Shown here piece by piece: positions 44,378 through 53,732 of a stretch of 64,000 nucleotides of DNA. A model generated the notes under the pieces. That model was not told the DNA's origin. It did no database searches and saw only the letters and a program-made list of their open reading frames with translations. The position numbers were made by a program, and so were the translations under genes. Each line of letters begins with the position of its first letter. Within the stretch, counting starts at the first letter, position 1. Source of the stretch: Massilia sp. Root418 (GTDB taxonomy: Bacteria > Pseudomonadota > Gammaproteobacteria > Burkholderiales > Burkholderiaceae_D); assembly GCF_001425265.1 (NCBI RefSeq), contig NZ_LMEC01000001.1, positions 640,036-704,035 on the forward strand. The letters run 5' to 3'.

Positions 44378-46175
44378 CGCTGGCAGCGGCGCCCTGGCGC
44401 GCCAGCCAGCGCTCCACCGCCGCTTCCAGTACGCTGAGCGGCACGGAGCCGTGCGACAGCACTTCGTCGTGGAAGGCGCGCAGGTCGAACTTCGCGCCCA
44501 GCTGCTTTTCCGCGCGCGCGCGCAGTTCGCGCAGCTTCAGTTCGCCGATCTTGTAGCTCAGCGCCTGGCCCGGCGCGGCGATATAGCGCTCCACTTCCTG
44601 CACCGCCACCACTTCGTTCTGCGGCACGTTCTCGATGAAGTAGGCGATGGCCTGCTCGCGCGTCCAGCCCTTGGCGTGGATGCCGGTGTCGACCACCAGG
44701 CGCACCGCGCGCCAGATCTCGGCCGACAGACGGCCGCACCACTGCCATGGATCGTCGTACAAGCCCATTTCCTGGCCCAGCATCTCGCTGTACAGGCCCC
44801 AGCCTTCGCTGAACGCGCCGGTGCCCTCGTTGCGGCGGAAGGCCGGGAAGCCGGTCTGCTCCTTGGCCAGGCTGATCTCGAAGTGGTGCCCCGGAATCGC
44901 CTCGTGCAGGAAGAAGGCCACGGTGGTGAAGCGGGTGCGCGTTTCAGGCTTGTAGGCGTTGTAGTAGAAGATGCCGGGACGGGAGCCGTCCGGCAGGCCC
45001 GGGTAGTACTGCGCCGGCGCCGCGCTCACCTCGCGGAATGATTCCACCGGGCGCACTTCGAACGGCGTCTTGGGAATCTTGCCGAAGAACTGCGGCGTCT
45101 TCGCTTCCACGCGCGGACGCAGGCTTTCGTAGGCGGCCTGGATCTGTTCGCGGGTGCCGAAGCGCTGCTCCGGCGCCGTGTTCAGGTGCACGAAGAACTC
45201 CTTCAGCGTGCCCTTGAAGCCCACGCGCTCCTTGGCCTGCTCGAACAGCGCGCGAATGCGCGCCACTTCGTTCAGGCCGATGGTGTGGATCTCGTCCGCG
45301 CTCAGGGCCGTGGTGGTGGAGCTGCGCACCTTGGCGTCGTACCATGCCTTCCCTTCCGGCAGCGCGCCCAGGCCGACCGTCTCGCGGCTGGCCGGCAGGT
45401 AGGTGTCGCGCATGAAGGCCAGCAAGCGCTGGTAGGCAGGCGCGATCTGCTCGCCCACCAGTTTCGAATAGGCGGCTGTCAGGCGGGCCTTGTCGGCCTC
45501 GCTGAAGTCTTGCGGGTACTGGCGCGCCGGCGCCATGTAGACGCTCTTGTCCAGGTCGGAGGTGCCGAGGTTCTCCAGCTGCGGCAAGATCTGTTTGGTG
45601 ACGATCTTGGGCTGCACCACGCCGCGCGCCATGCCGGCGCGCATGTCCGCGATCATGGCGTCCACCGCCGGCGCGAAGCTGGCGGCGCGCGCCAGCCAGT
45701 TTTCATAATCCTTGACCGTGGCGAAGGGCTGCGCCAGCTTGCCGGAACCCAGCTGCGCAAACAGCAGGTGCAGGCTGAAGGTCTGGTTGATGGGGATGAG
45801 CTGCGACGGGAAGCGCATCTCGTCCAGCGACTGCTGCAGCTTGTAGCGCAGGAGGTCGTAGCTGATGCGGTCTTCCTCGCCCAGTTTGGACGGATCGTAC
45901 TCGGAGGTGCGGGCCAGATATTTGTCCGCCAGGCGCTTGCGCTCGGCCAGCGACTCTTTCGACGTGACTGGCCCGAAGCGATCGTTGAAGCGGTTGTCGC
46001 CGTTGAAGGTGGCGGAAATCGGATTGGCCTTTGAATACTCTTCCCAGTATTCCGCGTAGAGCTTGTTCATCTGTTCCGGCGTGGCCGGCTTGGCGGGAGA
46101 CACAGCATGTGCGGCGCCCGGGGCGAAGGCCAGCATGCCCAGGCTGAAGACGAGACGGGAGAGCGAAGTTTTCAT
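44361..46175 (-). CDS. Exported DUF885-family metallohydrolase
   Basis: A 604-aa protein with a signal peptide (MKTSLSRLVFSLGMLAFAPGAAHA). The DUF885 domain fills the protein and carries the zinc-type motif HEAIPGHHFE, followed by a downstream Glu-rich motif (FSEGWGLYSEMLGQEMG). Such proteins are regarded as peptidase-like zinc hydrolases of the periplasm; substrates are unknown. It is monocistronic and convergent with the DUF3606 gene. Confidence 0.88.
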   Translation of the reverse strand: MKTSLSRLVFSLGMLAFAPGAAHAVSPAKPATPEQMNKLYAEYWEEYSKANPISATFNGDNRFNDRFGPVTSKESLAERKRLADKYLARTSEYDPSKLGEEDRISYDLLRYKLQQSLDEMRFPSQLIPINQTFSLHLLFAQLGSGKLAQPFATVKDYENWLARAASFAPAVDAMIADMRAGMARGVVQPKIVTKQILPQLENLGTSDLDKSVYMAPARQYPQDFSEADKARLTAAYSKLVGEQIAPAYQRLLAFMRDTYLPASRETVGLGALPEGKAWYDAKVRSSTTTALSADEIHTIGLNEVARIRALFEQAKERVGFKGTLKEFFVHLNTAPEQRFGTREQIQAAYESLRPRVEAKTPQFFGKIPKTPFEVRPVESFREVSAAPAQYYPGLPDGSRPGIFYYNAYKPETRTRFTTVAFFLHEAIPGHHFEISLAKEQTGFPAFRRNEGTGAFSEGWGLYSEMLGQEMGLYDDPWQWCGRLSAEIWRAVRLVVDTGIHAKGWTREQAIAYFIENVPQNEVVAVQEVERYIAAPGQALSYKIGELKLRELRARAEKQLGAKFDLRAFHDEVLSHGSVPLSVLEAAVERWLARQGAAASASAGS

Positions 46176-46319
46176 AGGATCGGCATATAGAAGTAGCTGA
46201 GCCGTCTATATTTGCACGTTGACATGGTTCTGTCACCTCCCAACAACCTGCACGCGCGCAGCTGCCACTATTTCGGTTGACTTTACGCGGCGTTCATTTA
46301 TCATCGCTAAATCGTTACA

Positions 46320-46333
46320 GTAAAACGTTTTAC
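46320..46333. promoter_or_regulatory. Palindrome 1 upstream of the polyuronate operon
   Basis: GTAAAACGTTTTAC, a perfect 14-base palindrome with an AACGTT core, preceded by a GTTACA half-site. Centre-to-centre distance to palindrome 2 is 76 bases. Likely a second operator for the LacI regulator at 48897. Confidence 0.55.
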
Positions 46334-46369
46334 CTGATGCGGGCAGCAAGAACCGGCACAGTTACAAAC

Positions 46370-46399
46370 TTGACGTATATTTTTTTGCGGCGCTACTGT
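46370..46399 (+). promoter_or_regulatory. Possible sigma-70 promoter of the polyuronate operon
   Basis: TTGACG (46370-46375) and TACTGT (46394-46399), 18 bases apart. The -10 would overlap palindrome 2, which suits repression. The -10 is a weak match. Confidence 0.4.
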
Positions 46400-46410
46400 A
46401 ACGTTACAGT
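46395..46410. promoter_or_regulatory. Palindrome 2, likely LacI operator of the polyuronate operon
   Basis: ACTGTAACGTTACAGT, a perfect 16-base palindrome with a central CG, 46 bases before the TonB receptor start. This length and central CG are typical of LacI-family operators, and a LacI gene is the second gene of the operon. Confidence 0.7.
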
Positions 46411-46456
46411 AAATCGATACAGTTCTGACTTATAAAACCGATAACGGAGACAAAAG

Positions 46457-48880
46457 ATGACTGGTAAAGAGTGGCAGGCCGCCAGGCGGCCCCGCCCCAC
46501 CCCGATCGCCGCCGCGGTCGCGCTGCTGATGCTGGGGCTGGCCCCGGCGCAAGCGCAGCAAGCCCCGGCAGCCCCGCCTGCCGGCGAACTGAAACTGGAA
46601 ACCGTGGTGGTGTCGGCCAACCGCCGCATCGAAAAGCTGGAGGACGTGCCGCAGTCCATCACGGTGCTGGGCGAGGAGTACATGCAGCGCAATAACGTGC
46701 GCGAGTTTAACGACATCGTCAACCTGTCGCCCGCCCTGTCGATTTCGGTCGGCACCCAGGTGGGCACCAACAGCATCAATATGCGCGGCATCGGCACCAC
46801 CTCCAACAACCTGGGCATCGAGGGCGACATCGCCATCATCATCGACGACCTGCCCTACGCACTGGCCCAGCAGGCGTTCAAGGACCAGGCCGACGTGGCG
46901 CGGGTGGAAGTGCTGAAAGGCCCGCAAAGCACCATGTTCGGCAAGAGCGCCATCGCCGGCGCCGTGGTGGTGACCACCAAGCCGATAGGCGCGGGGCCGA
47001 TGAAAACCAATGTCAGCCTGTTCAAGTCCAGCGACGACGAGTACCGCGCCTCGGCCGCCCTCAGCGGCCGCCTGTCCGACGACGTGGCCATGCGCCTGTT
47101 CGCCAGCAAGACCAACTTCCCCGGCCTGCTCAACAACCTGACCACGGGCCGTAAGCAGAACGGCTCCGGCGGCAAAAGCTTCGTCACGAAATTCATGTGG
47201 AAGGTGAACCGCGACCTGGACGTGCTGGTCACGCCGCACTACGACCACTCGCTCTCCACCGGCAACACCGCCGCCATCACCTCTATCGATCCCGGCGTGG
47301 GCTACCTGTACAACAAGAACTACACGGCACTGTCGAACACCGAGGTCCTGCGCGGCATCAACGTAAGCCCCTTCAACCGCGACATCCGCAACGACTCGCC
47401 CACCGGCCTGGAGTCCACCAACCGCGGCCTGGGCGTGCGCATCAACTACCAGTTCGCCGACAGCTCGCCGCTACGCGGCCATGCGCTGACGTCGATTTCC
47501 TCGGTGGTCAAGAACCTGTCCAACGACTTTCGCGACAACGACAACATCGACCTGATCTCCACCTTTTACCAGGTGAACCACCAGGGCAAGCCTTCCGGCA
47601 TCGCCGATCCGCCGGAGATCAACGGCACCAGCGACAGCAAGACCTCCACCCAGGAGTTCCGCCTGACGTCGCCGGACGAGGGTACGTTCCGCTATATCGC
47701 CGGCCTCTGGATCGCGCGCAACAGCCTGGACCGCACCTACTATCGCGGCAACCCGTTCGTGAAGGAGACCAACTTCACCAACTACGAAACCACCTCGTCC
47801 AACCTGAACCGCGCCATCTACGGCAACAGCACCTGGGACTTTGCGCCGCGCCAGAAGCTCACCACCGGCTTGCGCGTGAACCGCGAATCGAACAACTATA
47901 CCTTCCACACCATCGACAGCCTGTCGTCGAGCGCGCCGAACAATGTGCACACCGGGGAAAACTTCTACCGCGCGCCGCAGCACGACGAAACCGGCGTGAC
48001 CGGCAAGCTGGCCTACAGCTTCCACTTCACGCCGGACGTCATGGCCTACGGCTCGGCCGCCACCGGCCGCAAGGGCGTGGCTTACGACATGACCAGCGGC
48101 GCCAACAACGTCAACGTGTTCAAGCGCCTGCCGCTGGCGGCGGAGACGGCGGACAGTTTCGAGCTGGGCTTCAAGGCCAACCTGTGGAACAACCGCGCCA
48201 CCTTCAACGCTGCCGCCTTCCGCACCCGCTTCCACGACTACCAGACCTCGGCCACCGAGCGCTTCTCGGACGGCAGCCAGGCCAGTGTGCTGTACAGCAT
48301 ACCGGCGCTGCAGACCAGGGGCATCGAAGCCGATACCACGCTGTTGCTCACGCGCGAGCTGCAGCTGAACGCCAGCCTGGCCTTCACCCGCGCCACCATC
48401 CTGGACTGGCGCCAGGGCCCATGCTACAGCGGCGCCAAGGACTGCACCGTGCCCAACGAACTGGTGCCGGGCGCCTTCCTGCGCGACGCCAGCGGCGGCA
48501 CCATGCCCAACGCGCCGAAGTGGAAGCTGAGCATGGGCGCGGACTACCGCGTGCCGCAGGGCTGGCTGCCGTTCAAGACCTCCTTCAACGTGCAATGGCG
48601 CACCCAGTCCCGCGTGCAGGGCGCGATCAGCCAGGACCCGAGTTTGAACCGTCCCGGCTATGGTATCGTTGACCTGGGAGCATCCATGTCGGACGACAAA
48701 GGCAAGTACAAGCTCTCGATAGGCATCAAGAACGTGGCCGACCATCACTACGCGTCGGGCAACGTCGGTTCCTTCCTGAACTTCAAGCGCGCATCCGGTC
48801 CGGACATCAAGTCCCTGGGCTGGCAGCCGGCCCGCGACGCGTTCCGCTACGCGACCATCCGCCTGGACGCGGCATTCTAA
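46457..48880 (+). CDS. TonB-dependent receptor of the polyuronate operon
   Basis: An 807-aa outer-membrane receptor with a signal peptide (PIAAAVALLMLGLAPAQAQ), a TonB box-like segment (LETVVVSANR) and a plug with RRIEKLEDVPQSITVLGEEYM and VEVLKGPQSTMFGKSAIAGAVVV. The barrel ends in Phe (YATIRLDAAF). The plug style is that of the FecA/FyuA-like and sphingomonad-type receptors. Its operon position before lyases and a uronate pathway suggests it imports unsaturated oligouronates. AACGGAGACA precedes the ATG, and two palindromes lie in the promoter. Confidence 0.9.
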   Translation: MTGKEWQAARRPRPTPIAAAVALLMLGLAPAQAQQAPAAPPAGELKLETVVVSANRRIEKLEDVPQSITVLGEEYMQRNNVREFNDIVNLSPALSISVGTQVGTNSINMRGIGTTSNNLGIEGDIAIIIDDLPYALAQQAFKDQADVARVEVLKGPQSTMFGKSAIAGAVVVTTKPIGAGPMKTNVSLFKSSDDEYRASAALSGRLSDDVAMRLFASKTNFPGLLNNLTTGRKQNGSGGKSFVTKFMWKVNRDLDVLVTPHYDHSLSTGNTAAITSIDPGVGYLYNKNYTALSNTEVLRGINVSPFNRDIRNDSPTGLESTNRGLGVRINYQFADSSPLRGHALTSISSVVKNLSNDFRDNDNIDLISTFYQVNHQGKPSGIADPPEINGTSDSKTSTQEFRLTSPDEGTFRYIAGLWIARNSLDRTYYRGNPFVKETNFTNYETTSSNLNRAIYGNSTWDFAPRQKLTTGLRVNRESNNYTFHTIDSLSSSAPNNVHTGENFYRAPQHDETGVTGKLAYSFHFTPDVMAYGSAATGRKGVAYDMTSGANNVNVFKRLPLAAETADSFELGFKANLWNNRATFNAAAFRTRFHDYQTSATERFSDGSQASVLYSIPALQTRGIEADTTLLLTRELQLNASLAFTRATILDWRQGPCYSGAKDCTVPNELVPGAFLRDASGGTMPNAPKWKLSMGADYRVPQGWLPFKTSFNVQWRTQSRVQGAISQDPSLNRPGYGIVDLGASMSDDKGKYKLSIGIKNVADHHYASGNVGSFLNFKRASGPDIKSLGWQPARDAFRYATIRLDAAF

Positions 48881-48896
48881 AAACACCAAGGAAACC

Positions 48897-49931
48897 ATGA
48901 GCGAACCCAAAATTCAGGACGTGGCCCGCCTCGCCGGCGTCTCCACCTCCAGCATCTCGAATTTTCTGAACAACCGGATGGGCCAGATGCGGCCGGACAC
49001 CCAGCGCAAGATCCAGCAGGCGATCGAGCAGCTGGGCTACCGGCCCAACAGCGCGGCGCGCCAGCTCAAGACCGGCGTGGCAGCCATGGTCGGCCTGCTG
49101 GTGCCCTCGCTGGCCAACCAGTTTTTCGGTTCGCTCGCCTGCGCCGTGGAAGCGGCGGCGGCCCGCCACCATTGCCACGTGATGACCTTCAGCACCTTCC
49201 GCGACCCGGCCCGGGAACGCGCGGTGATGGCGGACCTGCTGTCCTACGGCGTGCAGGGCATCATCACCGGCTCGGCCCTGAGCGACACCGACCACCTGGC
49301 GGCCATGACGGCGCGCTGCCCGGTGGTGGCGTTCGACATCAAGCGCTCGGACGAGCGGCACGACCGCATCACCACCATCTCGGTGGACAATGCGGCCGCC
49401 ACGGCGATGGCGGTGGCGCACCTGGCGGCGCTGGGGCACCGCTCCATCGCGCTGGTGACGCCGCCGCCGTACACGCTGAACCGCCAGGAACGCGTGAGCG
49501 GCTTTGAGCAGGCAGTGGCGCAGGCCGGTATCAGCGGCGGGCTGGTGATCGCCGACGCCACCGACGCCCCCAGCGATCCGCACGGCGACACCCAGCTGTT
49601 CGAGCTGGGCCGCAGCGCGGCGGCGCGCCTGCTGGCGGCGCCCGGCAAGCCGACGGCGGCCATCGCCATCAACGACATGATGGCCATCGGCATCGGCATC
49701 GGCCTGAAGCAGCTGGGCAAGCGCATACCGGAAGACTTTTCACTGATCGGCATCGACGACATCTTCTTCTCGGCCGCGCACGACCCGCCGCTGACCACCT
49801 TGCGCCAGCCCATCCAGGCCATGGCCGATGCGGCGGTGCAGCGCATCCTGGCGCCGTCCGCCGCGCCGGACGGACAGCTGTTCGCGCCGGAACTGATCGT
49901 CAGGGCGTCCACCGCGGCGCCGAAAAAATAA
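48897..49931 (+). CDS. LacI-family regulator of the polyuronate operon
   Basis: A 344-aa LacI regulator with the HTH at residues about 5-28 (IQDVARLAGVSTSSISNFLNN), a hinge (NSAARQLKTGVAAMVGLLVPSLAN) and an effector domain (TAAIAINDMMAIGIGIGLKQLG; LIGIDDIFFSAAHDPPLTTLRQP). It starts 16 bases after the receptor gene, with AAGGAAACC, so it is inside the operon. It is the natural candidate for binding the palindromes at 46320 and 46395, making the operon autoregulated. The inducer is probably a uronate pathway intermediate such as KDG. Confidence 0.9.
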   Translation: MSEPKIQDVARLAGVSTSSISNFLNNRMGQMRPDTQRKIQQAIEQLGYRPNSAARQLKTGVAAMVGLLVPSLANQFFGSLACAVEAAAARHHCHVMTFSTFRDPARERAVMADLLSYGVQGIITGSALSDTDHLAAMTARCPVVAFDIKRSDERHDRITTISVDNAAATAMAVAHLAALGHRSIALVTPPPYTLNRQERVSGFEQAVAQAGISGGLVIADATDAPSDPHGDTQLFELGRSAAARLLAAPGKPTAAIAINDMMAIGIGIGLKQLGKRIPEDFSLIGIDDIFFSAAHDPPLTTLRQPIQAMADAAVQRILAPSAAPDGQLFAPELIVRASTAAPKK

Positions 49932-49953
49932 CATCATCCAACTGGAGACACAC

Positions 49954-50727
49954 ATGACGGAACTGAATGCAAAAGAACTGAACGGCAAGCGCGCCCTGGT
50001 CATGGGCGGCGCATCGGGCATCGGCAAGGCCACCTCGCTGGCGCTGGCGCAAGCCGGCGCGGACGTGGTGCTGACCTATTGGAGCAGCGCCGGCGAAGCC
50101 AATGACGTGGTGGCGCAGATCCGCGCCATGGGCCGCCGCGCCCAGGCCATCAAGGCAGACCTGACCGATGCGGCCGTGGCCGAGCAGGTGTACGCGGAAG
50201 CCGAAGGCGCTATCGGCGAGATCGACGTGCTGTTTGCAAACATCGGCGGCCTGATCCAGCGCTGCCGCGTGGTGGACATGCCGCTGTCGCTGTGGAACGA
50301 GGCCATGGACCTCAACCTCACCAGCACCTTCCTGATCTGCCAGGCCGCGCTCAAGCGCATGGAGCCGCGCAAGCAGGGCGTGATTGTCACCATGTCCTCG
50401 CTGGCCGCCTTCGACGGCGGCGGTCCGGGCTCGGCGCACTACGCCGCGTCCAAGGCGGCGGTGGCCACTTTCACGCGCGCGCTGGCCAAGGAAGTCGGCC
50501 CGCTCGGCATCCGGGTCAACGGGGTCTCGCCCGGGCTGATCGCCACCCGTTTCCACGACACCTTCAATACGCCGGCCAACCGCCAGGCCATCGCCGAGCG
50601 CACGCCGGCCCGCCGCGAGGGCGAACCGGAGGACGTGGCCAACGTGGTGGTATTCCTCGCATCCGAACGCGCCGCCTTCCTGGCCGGCGAGATCATTCAG
50701 GTCAACGGCGGCCTCGGCCTCTACTGA
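49954..50727 (+). CDS. SDR-family reductase, probable DEH (4-deoxy-5-hexoseulose uronate) reductase
   Basis: A 257-aa classical SDR: cofactor motif GGASGIGKATS, NIGG (ANIGGLIQ), Ser in VTMSSLAAF, and YAASK with catalytic Tyr and Lys. The C-terminus (FLAGEIIQVNGGLGLY) is standard. In alginate catabolism an SDR reduces the lyase product DEH to 2-keto-3-deoxygluconate. The KDG kinase gene two genes downstream makes this the best assignment, but it rests on context. It is tightly linked between the LacI and lyase genes. Confidence 0.85.
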   Translation: MTELNAKELNGKRALVMGGASGIGKATSLALAQAGADVVLTYWSSAGEANDVVAQIRAMGRRAQAIKADLTDAAVAEQVYAEAEGAIGEIDVLFANIGGLIQRCRVVDMPLSLWNEAMDLNLTSTFLICQAALKRMEPRKQGVIVTMSSLAAFDGGGPGSAHYAASKAAVATFTRALAKEVGPLGIRVNGVSPGLIATRFHDTFNTPANRQAIAERTPARREGEPEDVANVVVFLASERAAFLAGEIIQVNGGLGLY

Positions 50728-50744
50728 TCCGCCAGGGAGACTCC

Positions 50745-52748
50745 ATGAAAATGCACTACACACGGCGCCGTTTCCTCGGCACCGCCGCCCTGGCCTTGCC
50801 CGCGCTCGGCGTAACGACCCCGCCGGCGTCCGCCCAGGATGCGCGCGAAGCCCTCGGCACCAGGCAGGGCCCGGCCAGCTTCGGCGGCATGCACCCCTTG
50901 CAAACGCTGATGGAACAGCATCCGGCGCCGCTGCGCCCCGAGCTGCACGGCGTGCACCCGCGCGTGTTCACCACGGCGGCGGGCCTGGAGCAGCTGCGCG
51001 GCCGCGCGCGCGGCAGCCACCGCGCCATCTGGCAGAAGGCACTGGCCGGCCTGGTGGCCATGCGCGACGAACCGGAAGCCTCGCCGGCGCAGACGCGCCG
51101 CGCCCAGAACACCGTCGGCATCGGCATGGTGGGCGCCGCGCTGGCCTACCGGATCGAAGGCGACCGGCGCTACCTGGAACGGGCCAGGGTCTATATGGAC
51201 GCCGCCGTCAGCTATCCCGTATGGGGCTACACCTACAGCAAGCCGGACATCGACCTGGCGGCAGGCCACCTGCTGTACGGCCTCGGTACGGCCTACGACC
51301 TACTGTTCGACGCGCTGACCGTGGAGGAACGTACGCGCTACCGCGAAAAGCTGGTGCGGCAGGCGCGCATCCTGGCGGCGCACTTCATGCCCGCGCCGGG
51401 CAAGTCCTATTCGTACAGCCAGAACCACTGCTTCATCCCAATCGCCGGCCTGGCCGTTGCAGCTTACGCGGTGTTCGACGAAGTGCCGGAAGCTGCCAGC
51501 TGGGCCGCCCTGTCGCGCGCCATCTTCACCCGCGTGCTGGCGGTGGCCTCGCCGGACGGCTATTTCTACGAAGGGGTGGAGTACTGGATCTTCTCCATGC
51601 CGTGGATTATCCACGCGCTCGACGCCTTCGCCCACGCCGCGGGCGACGATATGTACGACCTGCCCGCACTGCGCAAGTCGCACCTCTACATGGCGCACTC
51701 CATCACGCCCAACGGCCAGGACATCTTCGACTTCGGCGACGCCTTCGAAGGCCCGGTCACGCGTTCGCGCGTCGGCCACGAGCCGGACCGCACCCACCCG
51801 GGCGGCAAGCTGCACTCGAACTACAACCTCCTGTACCGCCTGGCGCAGCGCTTCGGCAACGCCGAGGCTCAGGGCGTGGCGGCGTGGATGCAGTCGCTCG
51901 GCCACGTGTGCGCGGAAGACTTCTGGTCCCTGCAATGGTACGACGACAAGCTGGCCGCCGCGCCGATGGCCGCCATCGCGCCGCACCACCACTTCGACGA
52001 CCTGGGCACGGTCTACTGGCGCAGCGACTGGAGCGGCAAGGCCACAGCCTTCGCCTTCCGCGCTGGCCCGCCCGAGGGCCACCACGCGGCCACGCTGATC
52101 AGGCAGATGCCGGACTGGCACCTGTCCATGGGCCACTCGCATCCGGACGCGGGCAGCTTCATCCTGTACGGCGGCGGCAGCTATCTCACCGGGCCGAAAG
52201 GCTATGCCGGCATCCCGAGCAGCAAGATCAGCAACACCCTGCTGGTGGACGGCCAGGGCCAGGCCAACGAGGGCGGCGGGCATGACGCCTTTGCCGGCTA
52301 TCCGTATGCGCGGCTGGACAGCATCCGCATCACCAAGCTGACGCTGGGGCGCGACCATGCCGACATCGTGGCCGACCTGACCGGCGCCTACCGCCCCGAG
52401 CTGGGCGTTGAAAAACTGGAGCGCCGCTTCAGTTTCGCGCGCGGCGCCTGGACCACCAGCGACACACTGCGCGCCAGCAAACCCGTGGTGCTGACCGCCC
52501 AGGTGCACGGCGACCGCGACATCAAGCAGCTGGGCGAGCGCAGTTTCCTCGTCGAAGGCCAGCCGGCGGCGCTGACCGTGGAGGCGCGCACCAGGGCCGT
52601 CAAGGCCGTGGTGGAACCCGGCATGGTGGTCTCCGCCGGGCCGCCGGGCAATGTGGACAAGGGGCCCAGGCAGCAACGCGGCAACGTGCTGCGCATGTCG
52701 CTCCCTGCCGGCAGGCAGGCCACGCTGGTCACCGGCATGAAGTTCTGA
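50745..52748 (+). CDS. Tat-exported heparinase II/III-fold polysaccharide lyase
   Basis: A 667-aa protein. A Tat-type signal (TRRRFLGTAALALPALG) is followed by an (alpha/alpha) toroid (residues about 60-400) and a beta-sandwich. Lyase-type residues are visible: Asn227-His228 (SYSQNHCFIPIAG), tyrosines in DGYFYEGVEYWIF (273-280) and His464/His466 in MGHSHPDAGSFILYGGGSYLTGPKGYAG. These are the general features of PL12/PL15/PL17/PL21 lyases. In this operon it probably acts as an oligouronate (alginate-type) exolyase; the exact PL family and substrate remain open. CAGGGAGACTCC precedes the start. Confidence 0.85.
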   Translation: MKMHYTRRRFLGTAALALPALGVTTPPASAQDAREALGTRQGPASFGGMHPLQTLMEQHPAPLRPELHGVHPRVFTTAAGLEQLRGRARGSHRAIWQKALAGLVAMRDEPEASPAQTRRAQNTVGIGMVGAALAYRIEGDRRYLERARVYMDAAVSYPVWGYTYSKPDIDLAAGHLLYGLGTAYDLLFDALTVEERTRYREKLVRQARILAAHFMPAPGKSYSYSQNHCFIPIAGLAVAAYAVFDEVPEAASWAALSRAIFTRVLAVASPDGYFYEGVEYWIFSMPWIIHALDAFAHAAGDDMYDLPALRKSHLYMAHSITPNGQDIFDFGDAFEGPVTRSRVGHEPDRTHPGGKLHSNYNLLYRLAQRFGNAEAQGVAAWMQSLGHVCAEDFWSLQWYDDKLAAAPMAAIAPHHHFDDLGTVYWRSDWSGKATAFAFRAGPPEGHHAATLIRQMPDWHLSMGHSHPDAGSFILYGGGSYLTGPKGYAGIPSSKISNTLLVDGQGQANEGGGHDAFAGYPYARLDSIRITKLTLGRDHADIVADLTGAYRPELGVEKLERRFSFARGAWTTSDTLRASKPVVLTAQVHGDRDIKQLGERSFLVEGQPAALTVEARTRAVKAVVEPGMVVSAGPPGNVDKGPRQQRGNVLRMSLPAGRQATLVTGMKF

Positions 52749-52759
52749 TCGGGCGCGCC

Positions 52760-53704
52760 ATGGACGACAATATGATCCCCGATGTCCTTACCGCCGGCGA
52801 GGCCATGGCCCTGCTGATGGCGCGCCAGCCCGGCCCCCTGGACGCCGTGCGCGAGTTCGAACGCGCCACGGCGGGCGCCGAACTGAATGTGGCGGTGGGC
52901 CTGAGCCGGCTGGGCTACCGCGTCGGCTACGTGAGCAGCCTGGGCGACGATAGCCTGGGCCGCAACCTGCTCGCCTTCATGGCGGCTGAAGGCATCGACC
53001 TGCGCCACGTGCGCGTGGACCAGCGCTATCCCACCGGCTTCATGCTCAAGTCCATGGCGCTGGACGGCGGCGACCCACAGGTGGAGTACTTCCGGCGCGG
53101 CTCGGCCGCCAGCAACCTGTCCCGGGCCGACATCCCGGCCGGCGCCTGCAGGCTGGCGCGCCTGCTGCACCTGACCGGCATCACGCCCGCGCTGTCGGAC
53201 ACCTGCCGCGACATGGTGCTGACCATGGCTGCGCAGGCGCGCGGCGCCGGCCGCATCGTTACCTTCGATCCCAACCTGCGCCCGCGCCTGTGGCCCTCGC
53301 AGGCGGCCATGGTGGATACGGTGAACGCCGTCGCCAGCCTGGCCGACGTGGTGATGCCCGGCCTGGCAGAAGGCGAACTGCTCACCGGCTGCGGCGACGC
53401 GGCCGGCATCGCCGACTTCTACCTGGCGCGCGGCGCGCGGCAGGTGGTGGTGAAGCTGGGTCCGCAGGGCGCGTACTACGCCAGCGCCGAGGGACGCGGC
53501 ATCGCGCCCGGCGTGCCGGTGCAGGACGTGGTCGACACCGTGGGCGCCGGGGACGGCTTTGCGGTGGGCGTCATCAGCGCGCTGCTGGAAAACCTGCCGC
53601 TGGCGACGGCGGCGGCGCGCGGCAACGCCATCGGGGCGCGCGTGGTGCGCTTCCGTGGCGACTGCGAAGGGCTGCCGACGCGCGCCCAGTTGAACCCGCA
53701 ATGA
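52760..53704 (+). CDS. kdgK: 2-dehydro-3-deoxygluconate kinase (PfkB family)
   Basis: A 314-aa PfkB kinase with the KdgK-type N-terminus (TAGEAMALLMARQPGPLDAVREFERATAGAELNVAVGLSRLGYRVGYVSSLGDD). The catalytic Asp265 sits in DTVGAGDGFAVGVI and GDPQVEYFRRGSAASNL lies in the lid. It phosphorylates KDG to KDPG with ATP in the cytosol. It follows the lyase gene by 11 bases. An ATG at 52772 is an alternative start. Confidence 0.9.
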   Translation: MDDNMIPDVLTAGEAMALLMARQPGPLDAVREFERATAGAELNVAVGLSRLGYRVGYVSSLGDDSLGRNLLAFMAAEGIDLRHVRVDQRYPTGFMLKSMALDGGDPQVEYFRRGSAASNLSRADIPAGACRLARLLHLTGITPALSDTCRDMVLTMAAQARGAGRIVTFDPNLRPRLWPSQAAMVDTVNAVASLADVVMPGLAEGELLTGCGDAAGIADFYLARGARQVVVKLGPQGAYYASAEGRGIAPGVPVQDVVDTVGAGDGFAVGVISALLENLPLATAAARGNAIGARVVRFRGDCEGLPTRAQLNPQ

Positions 53705-53732
53705 CAATAAACGACATCCTGGAGAATTGCGC

